Part shown: in pieces, positions 15,174-22,753 of the stretch
Layout of the letters: each line of letters begins with the position of its first letter
How positions within the stretch are numbered: position 1 is the stretch's first letter
Source of the DNA: an uncultured Blautia sp.
GTDB taxonomy: Bacteria; Bacillota; Clostridia; Lachnospirales; Lachnospiraceae
Reading direction: 5' to 3'
DNA: 26,803 nt
NCBI RefSeq assembly: GCF_934372025.1
Contig: NZ_CAKROJ010000032.1
Location: 1 to 26,803 of the forward strand
Notes under the pieces: model-generated
What the model saw: only the letters and a program-made list of their open reading frames with translations
What the model was told of the DNA's origin: nothing
Databases searched by the model: none
Program-made: the position numbers and the translations under genes

Positions 15174-17177
15174 ATGAAAGAATTACTCTACGGTGCGGCT
15201 TATTACGATGAATATATGCCGTATGACCGGTTGGAGAAAGATGTTGTCATGATGAAAAAAGCCGGGATCAATACGGTCCGGATTGCAGAATCCACATGGA
15301 GTACCTGCGAACCGCAGGAAGGAGTTTTTGACTTTTCGCATGTGATCCGTGTAATGGATGCGATGGAGGAAGCAGGGATCAATGTTATCATCGGGACTCC
15401 GACCTATGCAGTGCCGACCTGGATGGTGAAGGCATATCCGGATGTTCTGGCAGAGACGGTCAAAGGAAGAGGAATCTATGGCGCAAGACAGATCATGGAT
15501 ATCACTCATCCGGTCTATCGGTATTATGCGGAAAGAGTCATCCGTAAGCTGATGGAAGTTTCGGCACACCGCAAATGTGTGATCGGATTCCAGCTTGATA
15601 ATGAGACAAAATATTATGGAACTGCAGGCAGGAATGTGCAGCTTGGGTTTGTAAAATATCTCCGGGAGAAATTTCATAATGATCTGGATGCCATGAATCA
15701 CGAATTCGGTCTGGATTACTGGAGCAATCGTATCAATGCCTGGGAAGATTTTCCGGATGTGCGTGGTACGATCAATGGAAGTCTTGGTGCAGAGTTTGAA
15801 AAATACCAGAGAAGTCTGGTGGAAGAATTTCTTGGCTGGCAGGCAGCGATTGTTTCAGAATATAAGAGAGAAGATCAGTTTATCACCCACAATCTGGATT
15901 TTGAGTGGAGAGGATATTCCTACGGCGTGCAGCCGGATGTAAACCATTTCAAATGTGCAAAACATCTGACTATGGCAGGAACAGATATTTATCATCCGAC
16001 CCAGGATCATCTGACCGGTGCAGAGATTGCCTTTGGTGGAGACCTGATCCGCTGTCTCAAAAATGACAACTATCTGGTTCTGGAAACAGAAGCACAGGGC
16101 TATCCGGGATGGACACCGTATGACGGGCAGCTTCGTCTGCAGGCATACAGCCATCTGGCATCCGGTGCGCTTGGTGTGATGTACTGGCACTGGCATTCAA
16201 TCCATAATTCCTTTGAGACTTATTGGAAAGGGCTTCTTAGTCATGATATGGAAGAAAATGCCGTATACCGAGAGGCATGTATCGTAGGTGATGAATTTAA
16301 GAAACTTTCTCCTGTTTTATCAGGCTTAAAGAAGGATAACAAAGTTGCGATCATGGTGAGCAACGAGGCTCTGACTGCACTCAAATGGTTTGGAATCGAA
16401 GCTACTGCAGCAGGAAACAGTGGAATTGGATACAACGATGTTGTCCGCTGGATCTACGATGCACTTTATAAAATAAATATCGAGTGTGACATTATCTGGG
16501 AAGAGAGCGAAAATATTGAGAAATACGAGGCAATCATCCTTCCAGCTATGTACACTGCAGATGAAAAAATCCTCACACGTCTGAAAGATTATACCGCGCA
16601 GGGAGGCACACTGATCGCGACGTTCAAGACTGCTTTTGCCAACGAGAACGTGAAGGTATATTCTGACAGACAGCCACATATTCTGAGCGAAGTCTTCGGG
16701 ATGTATTATCAGCAGTTTACATTCCCGGAAAAAGTTACTCTGACAGGTTTTGAGGGTGGTGAACCGAAGGCAGAGACCTTCATGGAACTTCTGATTCCGG
16801 ATGGAGCAGAAATCATTTCTGCATATCAGCATCCAAACTGGAAAAAGTATGCCGCAGTTACGCATCATACGTATGAAAGCGGGAATGCCTGGTATATCGG
16901 ATGTATGTTTGAAGAACATTATCTGCAGCAGCTGTTGATAAAGATTCTGGCTCAGGCTGAGGTAAATGCTGCAGTGCCGGAAAAATTCCCGGTGATCGTG
17001 CGTGAAGGGATTAATGAAAAGGGCGAAAAGATTCGTTTTTATCTGAATTATTCCTGGGAAGAGCAAAGAGTTGAGATGGCGGATGATTTTGAAGTAGTAC
17101 TTGGAAGTGCTGATAGTACTAAGCATGAAATTCATCTGTCGGCATGGGATGTATGTATTATAAAAATCAATAAATAA
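15174..17177 (+). CDS. Beta-galactosidase, glycoside hydrolase family 42
   Basis: This 667-residue enzyme hydrolyses terminal beta-galactosides. The N-terminal TIM barrel (about 1-385) starts LLYGAAYYDEYMP and contains the GH42 acid/base Glu144 in FQLDNETKYYG and the probable nucleophile in LVLETEAQ (Glu304 or 306). GVMYWHWHSIHNSFETYWKG is also typical. A Rossmann-like trimerisation domain (about 385-590) and a short beta C-terminal domain follow. There is no signal peptide, so it acts in the cytoplasm on imported disaccharides. ATG 15174 is preferred over TTG 15168 because GGAGGG (15160-15165) lies 8 bases before the ATG. No sugar transporter or regulator is adjacent; the neighbours are a pseudogene and a MATE exporter. 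GH42 is sure, the natural substrate is not (lactose or beta-1,3/1,4/1,6-galactosides). Confidence 0.92.
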   Translation: MKELLYGAAYYDEYMPYDRLEKDVVMMKKAGINTVRIAESTWSTCEPQEGVFDFSHVIRVMDAMEEAGINVIIGTPTYAVPTWMVKAYPDVLAETVKGRGIYGARQIMDITHPVYRYYAERVIRKLMEVSAHRKCVIGFQLDNETKYYGTAGRNVQLGFVKYLREKFHNDLDAMNHEFGLDYWSNRINAWEDFPDVRGTINGSLGAEFEKYQRSLVEEFLGWQAAIVSEYKREDQFITHNLDFEWRGYSYGVQPDVNHFKCAKHLTMAGTDIYHPTQDHLTGAEIAFGGDLIRCLKNDNYLVLETEAQGYPGWTPYDGQLRLQAYSHLASGALGVMYWHWHSIHNSFETYWKGLLSHDMEENAVYREACIVGDEFKKLSPVLSGLKKDNKVAIMVSNEALTALKWFGIEATAAGNSGIGYNDVVRWIYDALYKINIECDIIWEESENIEKYEAIILPAMYTADEKILTRLKDYTAQGGTLIATFKTAFANENVKVYSDRQPHILSEVFGMYYQQFTFPEKVTLTGFEGGEPKAETFMELLIPDGAEIISAYQHPNWKKYAAVTHHTYESGNAWYIGCMFEEHYLQQLLIKILAQAEVNAAVPEKFPVIVREGINEKGEKIRFYLNYSWEEQRVEMADDFEVVLGSADSTKHEIHLSAWDVCIIKINK

Positions 17178-17193
17178 AAAACTGCAACAAGCA

Positions 17194-17225
17194 AAACCCG
17201 AGGCGGCAAGCCCCGGGTTTTTTTT
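17194..17225 (+). terminator. Terminator after GH42 (copy 2 of the repeated hairpin)
   Basis: AAACCCGAGGC (17194-17204) pairs with GCCCCGGGTTT (17210-17220) with one A-C mismatch around the loop GGCAA, followed by an eight-base T run. It lies between convergent genes, and the minus-strand MATE stop overlaps its tail. Confidence 0.88.
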
Positions 17226-18591
17226 ATCTCTTTTCTTTCTTAAGAATGGAATTAAACAGTGTGAAGAAGGTAAGCGTTGTCACCGCCGCAGCTATGATAT
17301 CGCTGACCGGTTCTGCGAGGAATACCGCAAAAACTTTATTGTCGAAGAAATTCGGCAGGATAAAGATCAGAGGTATCAGCAGGACAATCTTACGAAGGCA
17401 GGCAAGCAGCAAGCTTACCTTTGCCTGGCCGAGAGCCATAAAGCTCTGCTGACAGCTGACCTGGAAGCCAAGAGAGAAGATTCCGGCCATGTAGATGCGG
17501 AGTGCCCAGGCAGAGTATGTTACAAGTTCCTTATCAGAAGTAAAGATTGTTGCAAATGCTTTCGGAAAAATCAATATAACAAGCCAGAAAGCTGTTGTAT
17601 AGAGGACACAGGTACAGAACTGTGTGAAAAATGCTTTTTTTACACGGTCCGGCTTGTTGGCACCAAAGTTGTAGCTGATGATCGGCTGTCCACCCTGGCA
17701 GATTCCCTGAAGCGGCAGAGTAACGAGCTGACTGATGCTTGTAATGATCGTCATTGCTCCAACGGCCACGTCACCGCCAAATCTGGAAAGACTGCTTGTA
17801 AAGCTGATGGACAGAAGGCTTTCAGTTGACAGCATAACAAAAGTAGAAATACCAAGAGCAAGGCACGGACCAAATACCTTAGAATCCAGATGCATGTTGC
17901 TTCGTTTCAGGTGAAGGATTGTTTTCTTTCCGGTCAGGAAGCGGAGAATCCATACAGCACCTACGGTCTGGCTGAGAACAGTGGCAAGTGCGGCACCTTT
18001 TACGCCCATGCCAAGGGCAAAAATAAAGATTGGATCCAGGATAATGTTGATGACAGCACCGATAATTGTAGTCATCATACTGATCTTGGCAAATCCCTGA
18101 GTTGTAATGAAGGTATTCATGCCCAGTACGATCAGTACAAAAAAGCTTCCGAGGATATAGATTCTGGCATAGTCTGTCGCGTAGGTTAAGGTGACATCAC
18201 TGGCACCGAAGAGTCTGAGAAGAGTCGGTGCACTTACATAAAATACGATGGTCAGCACAACTGCCAGACCGACTAATAAAGTAAAACAGTTTCCAAGGAT
18301 CTTTTCCGCCAGATCATTGTCTTTCTTTCCCATTGCAATGGCTGCACGTGGAGCACCACCGGAGCCTACGAGCATGGCGAATGCATTCAGTAACATCAGA
18401 ATCGGAGTAAAAAGTCCGACACCAGTCAGAGCAGCGGCTCCGATTCCCGGAATATGACCGATGTAGATTCGGTCTACGATGTTATAAAGCAGGTTAATGA
18501 CCTGCGCCACAACTGCCGGAATCGCCAGCTGCGCAAGGAGTCTGGGAATACTTCCCGTCTCCATATTGGTTGTTTTGGTTTGTGTTTTCAT
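17224..18591 (-). CDS. MATE-family multidrug/metabolite efflux transporter
   Basis: This inner-membrane antiporter has about 455 residues and twelve hydrophobic segments. It expels drugs or metabolites in exchange for Na+ or H+. MATE features are the N-terminal IPAVVAQVINLLYNIVDRIY, the GSGGAPRAAIAMG stretch after the second helix, and the mirrored PLQGICQGGQPIISYNFGA at the start of the second half. I chose ATG 18591 because TGGAG lies 9 bases upstream. The more distal ATGs at 18606 and 18600 have no spaced ribosome site. It is convergent with GH42 and divergent from the PTS operon. The substrate is unknown. Confidence 0.9.
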   Translation of the reverse strand: MKTQTKTTNMETGSIPRLLAQLAIPAVVAQVINLLYNIVDRIYIGHIPGIGAAALTGVGLFTPILMLLNAFAMLVGSGGAPRAAIAMGKKDNDLAEKILGNCFTLLVGLAVVLTIVFYVSAPTLLRLFGASDVTLTYATDYARIYILGSFFVLIVLGMNTFITTQGFAKISMMTTIIGAVINIILDPIFIFALGMGVKGAALATVLSQTVGAVWILRFLTGKKTILHLKRSNMHLDSKVFGPCLALGISTFVMLSTESLLSISFTSSLSRFGGDVAVGAMTIITSISQLVTLPLQGICQGGQPIISYNFGANKPDRVKKAFFTQFCTCVLYTTAFWLVILIFPKAFATIFTSDKELVTYSAWALRIYMAGIFSLGFQVSCQQSFMALGQAKVSLLLACLRKIVLLIPLIFILPNFFDNKVFAVFLAEPVSDIIAAAVTTLTFFTLFNSILKKEKR

Positions 18592-18648
18592 AGTATTCAT
18601 CTCCATATTTGAAGTGGGATTTTGAGTATCAAAATTTAAGCATCGAGT

Positions 18649-18677
18649 AGCATACCATAAAACACAAAAATTGAAAA
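18649..18677 (-). promoter_or_regulatory. Candidate promoter of the MATE gene
   Basis: On the minus strand an extended -10, TGGTATGCT (TATGCT at 18654-18649), is preceded at 17 bp by the weak -35 TTTTCA (18677-18672). The -35 lies inside the palindrome at 18667-18692. Confidence 0.45.
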
Positions 18678-18692
18678 GATACTTTCAATTTT
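18667..18692. promoter_or_regulatory. Palindromic candidate operator between MATE and PTS operon
   Basis: A perfect 10-bp inverted repeat, AAAATTGAAA (18667-18676) and TTTCAATTTT (18683-18692), has a 6-bp centre. It covers the MATE -35 and lies about 85 bp upstream of the expected PTS start. There is no T run, so it is not an obvious terminator. The bound protein is unknown. Confidence 0.5.
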
Positions 18693-18730
18693 GTCACCTT
18701 CCGACAGTGCCAAAGTTGAAGTGCTTTGAG

Positions 18731-18760
18731 TTGAAAACAGAGCCCTCGTGACCATATAAT
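18731..18760 (+). promoter_or_regulatory. Promoter of the PTS operon
   Basis: TTGAAA at 18731-18736 and a perfect TATAAT at 18755-18760 are 18 bp apart. AGTTGAA occurs twice, at 18714-18720 and 18729-18735, the second overlapping the -35; such a pair could be an activator site. Transcription would start near 18767, about 40 bases before the first ATG. Confidence 0.65.
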
Positions 18761-18806
18761 AAACTTAACAAAAGGAACAGAAAAAACTTACGGGAGGTAT
18801 AAAGAT

Positions 18807-19235
18807 ATGTTAAAAGAATCATTGGCAGGCAGAGTACAGATTCTGGATCAGGCAGAAGACTGGAAGAAAGCAGTCGAAATGGTGATCAGACCATTACAGA
18901 AGGATGGAGTTGTGGAAGAAAGATACTTACAGGCAATTTACGACAATGTTGCAGCGAATGGCGATTATTTTATTGTGATGCCTGGATTTGCAATGCCGCA
19001 TAGCCGCCCCGAAAATGGCGCATTAAAAGGCGGCTTATCATTTTTGAAACTCAGAAAACCTGTGACATTTTCAAGTGGACAGGAAGTTAGATATCTTATG
19101 GGAATTGCTTCCAAAGATGCAGATTCTCATGTGGATACACTGGCAGAGCTGGTCGATGTACTGATGGATGAAGGAAGTATGGAAAAAATTGAAAAAGCAG
19201 AGAATGCAGAAGAACTGATGGAGATTTTCGGATGA
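18807..19235 (+). CDS. PTS EIIA component, mannitol/fructose type (CmtB-like)
   Basis: This cytoplasmic phosphocarrier of 142 residues receives phosphate from HPr and passes it to the EIIB domain encoded two genes downstream. It has the EIIA type-2 fold with phospho-acceptor His65 in MPGFAMPHSRPENGA. That motif and the standalone size resemble E. coli CmtB and other mannitol/ascorbate EIIA proteins. A strong ribosome site (GGGAGG) precedes the ATG. It ends overlapping the kinase gene by 4 bp (ATGA), pointing to coupled translation. Specificity within the fructose-mannitol family is not certain. Confidence 0.88.
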   Translation: MLKESLAGRVQILDQAEDWKKAVEMVIRPLQKDGVVEERYLQAIYDNVAANGDYFIVMPGFAMPHSRPENGALKGGLSFLKLRKPVTFSSGQEVRYLMGIASKDADSHVDTLAELVDVLMDEGSMEKIEKAENAEELMEIFG

Positions 19236-19990
19236 AGAGAGAATATCAGTATAAAGTGAATGGACTGGAAACAACAGTTGTTTATGATGACAGAACAGTA
19301 GAAGAAATCTTTTTACCGCTGCTTCGAAAATGGACAATCCTGCAGCACCAGTTAAAGAGAAGAGTGATCGTTTTCTTATCGGCACCTCCGGGAGTTGGTA
19401 AAACAACAACTGCACAGTTCCTCGAATATCTGTCACAAAAAGAAAAAGACATAGAGGAAATACAGGCAGTAGGGCTGGACGGATTTCATTATCATCAGGA
19501 TTATATCCTGACACATGAGGCCTTTATAGATGGAAAGCAGACAGCTATGAAAGAAGTCAAGGGATGTCCGGAAACATTTGACATCGAAAAACTCAGAAAT
19601 AAGCTTTCTCATCTGAAAACAGAAAATACAAAGTGGCCGGTTTATGACAGAACGATCCATGATGTAAAAGAAGAGGTCGTGACTGTAGAAAAGCAGATCG
19701 TGCTGATAGAAGGAAACTGGCTCCTGCTGGATGAGAAACCATGGAATGAACTGGAAGCAGAGTGTGATGACAGTGTATTTATTTCAGCAGATGAGAACTT
19801 CCTGCAGGAACGTCTTATTAAGCGAAAAGTAATGGGTGGTCTGACAAAAGAGGAAGCGGAAGCATTTTATCGAAAGAGTGACTGTAAAAATATCAGAAGG
19901 CTGATGAAAGCACATTGTCAGGCCGGAGAAGTATTGATCATGGAAGCAGATGGAAACTACATCTGGAAAGAAAGGGGAGAGGCAACATGA
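19232..19990 (+). CDS. P-loop kinase of the uridine kinase/pantothenate kinase superfamily (YggC-like)
   Basis: This 252-residue protein has Walker A at about 50-58 (SAPPGVGKTT), the substrate-side motif VGLDGFHYHQDYI, and a later YDRTIHDV. That set is seen in the CoaA/uridine kinase-like fold. The nearest family I recognise is YggC/FrcK-like kinases, which sit in sugar operons and are suspected or known to phosphorylate sugars, not nucleosides. It lies between EIIA and EIICB and overlaps both by 4 bp, so it is made in step with the transporter. It could add a second phosphate to the sugar phosphate delivered by the PTS, or act on a free intermediate. The substrate is inference and no direct evidence is visible. 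Confidence 0.75.
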   Translation: MKREYQYKVNGLETTVVYDDRTVEEIFLPLLRKWTILQHQLKRRVIVFLSAPPGVGKTTTAQFLEYLSQKEKDIEEIQAVGLDGFHYHQDYILTHEAFIDGKQTAMKEVKGCPETFDIEKLRNKLSHLKTENTKWPVYDRTIHDVKEEVVTVEKQIVLIEGNWLLLDEKPWNELEAECDDSVFISADENFLQERLIKRKVMGGLTKEEAEAFYRKSDCKNIRRLMKAHCQAGEVLIMEADGNYIWKERGEAT

Positions 19991-21429
19991 AAAAAGGAAG
20001 AGCAAAAGTACAGGCCTTTGGAGGATTCCTTACAGCAATGGTAATCCCGAATATGGGTGCGTTTATTGCCTGGGGATTTATTACAGCATTATTTATTCCT
20101 ACAGGATGGATTCCAAATGAGCATTTTAATGAACTGGTATCACCAATGTTGAATTATCTGTTACCGCTTTTGCTGGCATACACCGGTGGAGCTCTTGTCT
20201 ATGACAAAAGAGGCGGTGTTGCGGGAGCAATCGGAACGATCGGACTGATCGTAGGATCAGGGATCGCAATGTTCCTTGGTGCAATGATCATGGGACCTTT
20301 AAGTGCCTGGATCATCAAAAAATTTGACAAAATGCTGGAAGGAAAAATTCCCACAGGTTTTGAGATGGTTGTGAACAATTTTTCACTCGGCATCATCGCA
20401 TTTCTTTTGTGTCTTTGTTCCTATACATTTGTAGGACCGCTGATCGTGGAATTAAATGGAGCTGTTTCTTTTCTGATCCAGCAGCTGGTAAAAACAGGAT
20501 TTCTTCCATTTCTTTCAGTGATCAACGAACCGGCAAAGGTATTATTTTTGAACAACGTTATAGACCAGGGGATTTATTATCCGCTTGGGATGCAGCAGGT
20601 AGCTGAAACAGGCAAATCAATTTATTTCACAGTTGCTTCAAATCCTGGAGCAGGTCTGGGACTTCTGCTGGCATATAGTGTATTTGGAAAAGGTGAAGCC
20701 AAAAAGACAGCACCGGGAGCACTGATCATACATTTCTTTGGTGGAATTCATGAGATGTATTTTCCATATGTACTGATGAATCCGGTTCTGATTCTCGCAA
20801 TGATCCTTGGAAATGGTGCAGGTACTTTGGTATACAGTCTTCTGAATGTGGGTCTTGTTGCAGGACCAAGTCCGGGATCTGTATTTGCCTATCTGATGCT
20901 CACACCAAAGGGAAACTTCGCTGGAATTCTGATAGGCATGGCGGTGGCAACAGCGGTTAGCTTTTTAGTGGCTTCCTGTCTGCTCAAGATTACCGGAAAT
21001 AAATCTACCGATGAAGATATGATCGCATCTGTAGAGCGTTCTAAAGCAATGAAGCAGGAAGGCAAGGATATCCTGAATAAGGAGATTGCAGTAAAAGAAG
21101 AAGCAAAATCAGAAGTAAAAGCAGAAGTAAAAGAGAAAATCACAAATGTTGCTTTTGCCTGTGACGCAGGGCTGGGAAGCAGTGCCATGGGAGCAGGAGC
21201 ATTCAGAAAGAAATTAAAAGAAAAGGGAATTGAGATCACAGTGAAACATTATGCGATCGAAAGAGTTCCGGAGGAAGCGCAGGTTGTGGTGACTCACGAA
21301 AATCTTCTGGAAAGAGCAAAGATTGCAATGCCGGATAAGCGGATCGTGACAATCAAAAACTTCCTTGGAGACCCGAAAATCGATCAATTGTTACAGGAAA
21401 TCGTAGAACAGCAAAAGGATGGAGAGTGA
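19987..21429 (+). CDS. PTS EIICB component, mannitol type (CmtA-like)
   Basis: This 480-residue membrane permease imports and phosphorylates a polyol or sugar. The EIIC domain (about 1-335) contains the mannitol-family stretch PNMGAFIAWGFITALF near the N-terminus and the signature GGIHEMYFPYV at 252-262. A charged, repetitive Lys/Glu/Ala linker (about 355-384) leads to the EIIB domain with phospho-acceptor Cys392 in ACDAGLGSSAMGA. No EIIA is fused; it is the separate upstream gene. I chose ATG 19987, which overlaps the kinase stop in ATGA; upstream in-frame starts would lie deep in the kinase gene. Mannitol itself is only one possibility: the E. coli counterpart CmtA is cryptic. Confidence 0.9.
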   Translation: MKKGRAKVQAFGGFLTAMVIPNMGAFIAWGFITALFIPTGWIPNEHFNELVSPMLNYLLPLLLAYTGGALVYDKRGGVAGAIGTIGLIVGSGIAMFLGAMIMGPLSAWIIKKFDKMLEGKIPTGFEMVVNNFSLGIIAFLLCLCSYTFVGPLIVELNGAVSFLIQQLVKTGFLPFLSVINEPAKVLFLNNVIDQGIYYPLGMQQVAETGKSIYFTVASNPGAGLGLLLAYSVFGKGEAKKTAPGALIIHFFGGIHEMYFPYVLMNPVLILAMILGNGAGTLVYSLLNVGLVAGPSPGSVFAYLMLTPKGNFAGILIGMAVATAVSFLVASCLLKITGNKSTDEDMIASVERSKAMKQEGKDILNKEIAVKEEAKSEVKAEVKEKITNVAFACDAGLGSSAMGAGAFRKKLKEKGIEITVKHYAIERVPEEAQVVVTHENLLERAKIAMPDKRIVTIKNFLGDPKIDQLLQEIVEQQKDGE

Positions 21430-21434
21430 ATAGA

Positions 21435-22691
21435 ATGAAAACGACAGCAGCAGTATTAAGTGGAAAAAATAAAGTTTATATTCGTGAATATGAGCTTCCG
21501 GAAATCGGAGAAGAGGAACTTCTGGTCAAAGTAATATCAAACAGTGTCTGCCTGTCAACATACAAAGCAGCGATTCGAGGAGAAGAACACAAACGAGTGC
21601 CGGAAGATATTTCTGAGCATCCAGTCATCACAGGACATGAATTCTGTGGAATCATTGAAAAAGTGGGAAGTGGACTTAAAGGAAGATTCGAGGAAGGGGA
21701 AAAATTTGTTCTTCAGCCGGCAATGGGACTGGAATCCGGATATTCAGCAGGATACAGTTACGAATACTTTGGCGGAAATGCTACCTACTGTATTATTCCG
21801 AAGGTGGCAATCGATCTGGGATGTGTACTTCCATATAAAGGAAACTATTTTGCAAATGCATCCCTGGCGGAGCCGATGTCCTGTATCATTGGAGCTTTCC
21901 ATGCTACTTATCACACAACACAGTATGTGTATGAACATCAGATGGGAATCAGAGAAAATGGAAATATGGCACTTCTTGGATGTGCCGGGCCGATGGGAAT
22001 GGGCGCGATTGACTATGTGGTAAATGGTCCAAGGCGTCCGAAGCTGGTAGTAGTAGTTGATATTGATGAAAAAAGACTTGAGAGAGCAAAGGAACTGATC
22101 ACGCCGGAACATGCCCGGAAGATGGGAGTGAAGCTTGTTTACGTGAACACAACCGGAAAAGACGCCGTAGCTTATCTGAAAGAGCTGTCAGGGGGAAGAG
22201 GGTATGATGATGTGTTTGTATTTGCTCCGGTTCCTGCATTGGTAGAGCAGGGAGATGATATTCTTGCAAATGATGGATGCCTGAACTTCTTCTCAGGTCC
22301 GACGGATCCACATTTTAAGGTGCCATTTAATTTCTATAATGTGCATTATGAAGGAACTCATATTGTAGGTACATCCGGTGGTTCTACCGGCGATATGATG
22401 GAATCACTGGAATTGTCACATCAGAGCTTGATCAATCCATCTTTTATGGTAACACATATTGGTGGCCTTAATGCAGCTCCGTCAACCATTTTGAATCTGC
22501 CAAAGATTCCAGGTGGTAAGAAAATGATCTATCCTCATATACAGATGGAACTGACCGCTATTTCAGACTTTGAAAAACTGGGAAAAGATAATGAATTATT
22601 TGCAGAACTGGATAAGATCTGCAAAAGAAAACACGGAATCTGGTGTGAAGAGGCAGAACAATATTTGTTATCCTATTATCACGTGTTATAA
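21435..22691 (+). CDS. Zinc-binding alcohol dehydrogenase, YggP/sorbose-1-phosphate reductase-like
   Basis: This 418-residue medium-chain dehydrogenase starts with a GroES-like domain: Cys and the HPVITGHEFCGIIEKVG stretch carry the catalytic zinc ligands. A Rossmann domain follows (LLGCAGPMGMGAIDYV, then VVVVDIDEKRLERA). It is longer than ordinary alcohol dehydrogenases (about 350), as in YggP/SorE proteins, and lacks the usual four-Cys structural zinc lobe as far as I can see. Such enzymes interconvert polyol phosphates and ketose phosphates. GGAGAG lies about 10 bases before ATG 21435; the in-frame GTG at 21426 is too close to that site. Its role is probably to oxidise the phosphorylated PTS product. 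The substrate is inferred from context only. Confidence 0.83.
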   Translation: MKTTAAVLSGKNKVYIREYELPEIGEEELLVKVISNSVCLSTYKAAIRGEEHKRVPEDISEHPVITGHEFCGIIEKVGSGLKGRFEEGEKFVLQPAMGLESGYSAGYSYEYFGGNATYCIIPKVAIDLGCVLPYKGNYFANASLAEPMSCIIGAFHATYHTTQYVYEHQMGIRENGNMALLGCAGPMGMGAIDYVVNGPRRPKLVVVVDIDEKRLERAKELITPEHARKMGVKLVYVNTTGKDAVAYLKELSGGRGYDDVFVFAPVPALVEQGDDILANDGCLNFFSGPTDPHFKVPFNFYNVHYEGTHIVGTSGGSTGDMMESLELSHQSLINPSFMVTHIGGLNAAPSTILNLPKIPGGKKMIYPHIQMELTAISDFEKLGKDNELFAELDKICKRKHGIWCEEAEQYLLSYYHVL

Positions 22692-22753
22692 TCTATAAAA
22701 AATGTTATTTTAAATAAAGTAGACAGGGACAGAAAAAGTCGAGGTGATGAAAT

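Noticed and set aside
16326..17135. 269-codon minus-strand frame opposite the GH42 gene
   Set aside because: Shadow of a long conserved gene; no recognisable domain or ribosome site.
13451..17225. Integrated mobile element carrying the broken ATPase gene and GH42
   Set aside because: No transposase, integrase, terminal inverted repeats or target duplications were found at the edges.
19915..19986. Longer EIICB frame starting inside the kinase gene
   Set aside because: It would overlap the kinase by 76 bases and lacks a ribosome site; ATG 19987 makes the usual ATGA overlap and a standard EIIC N-terminus.
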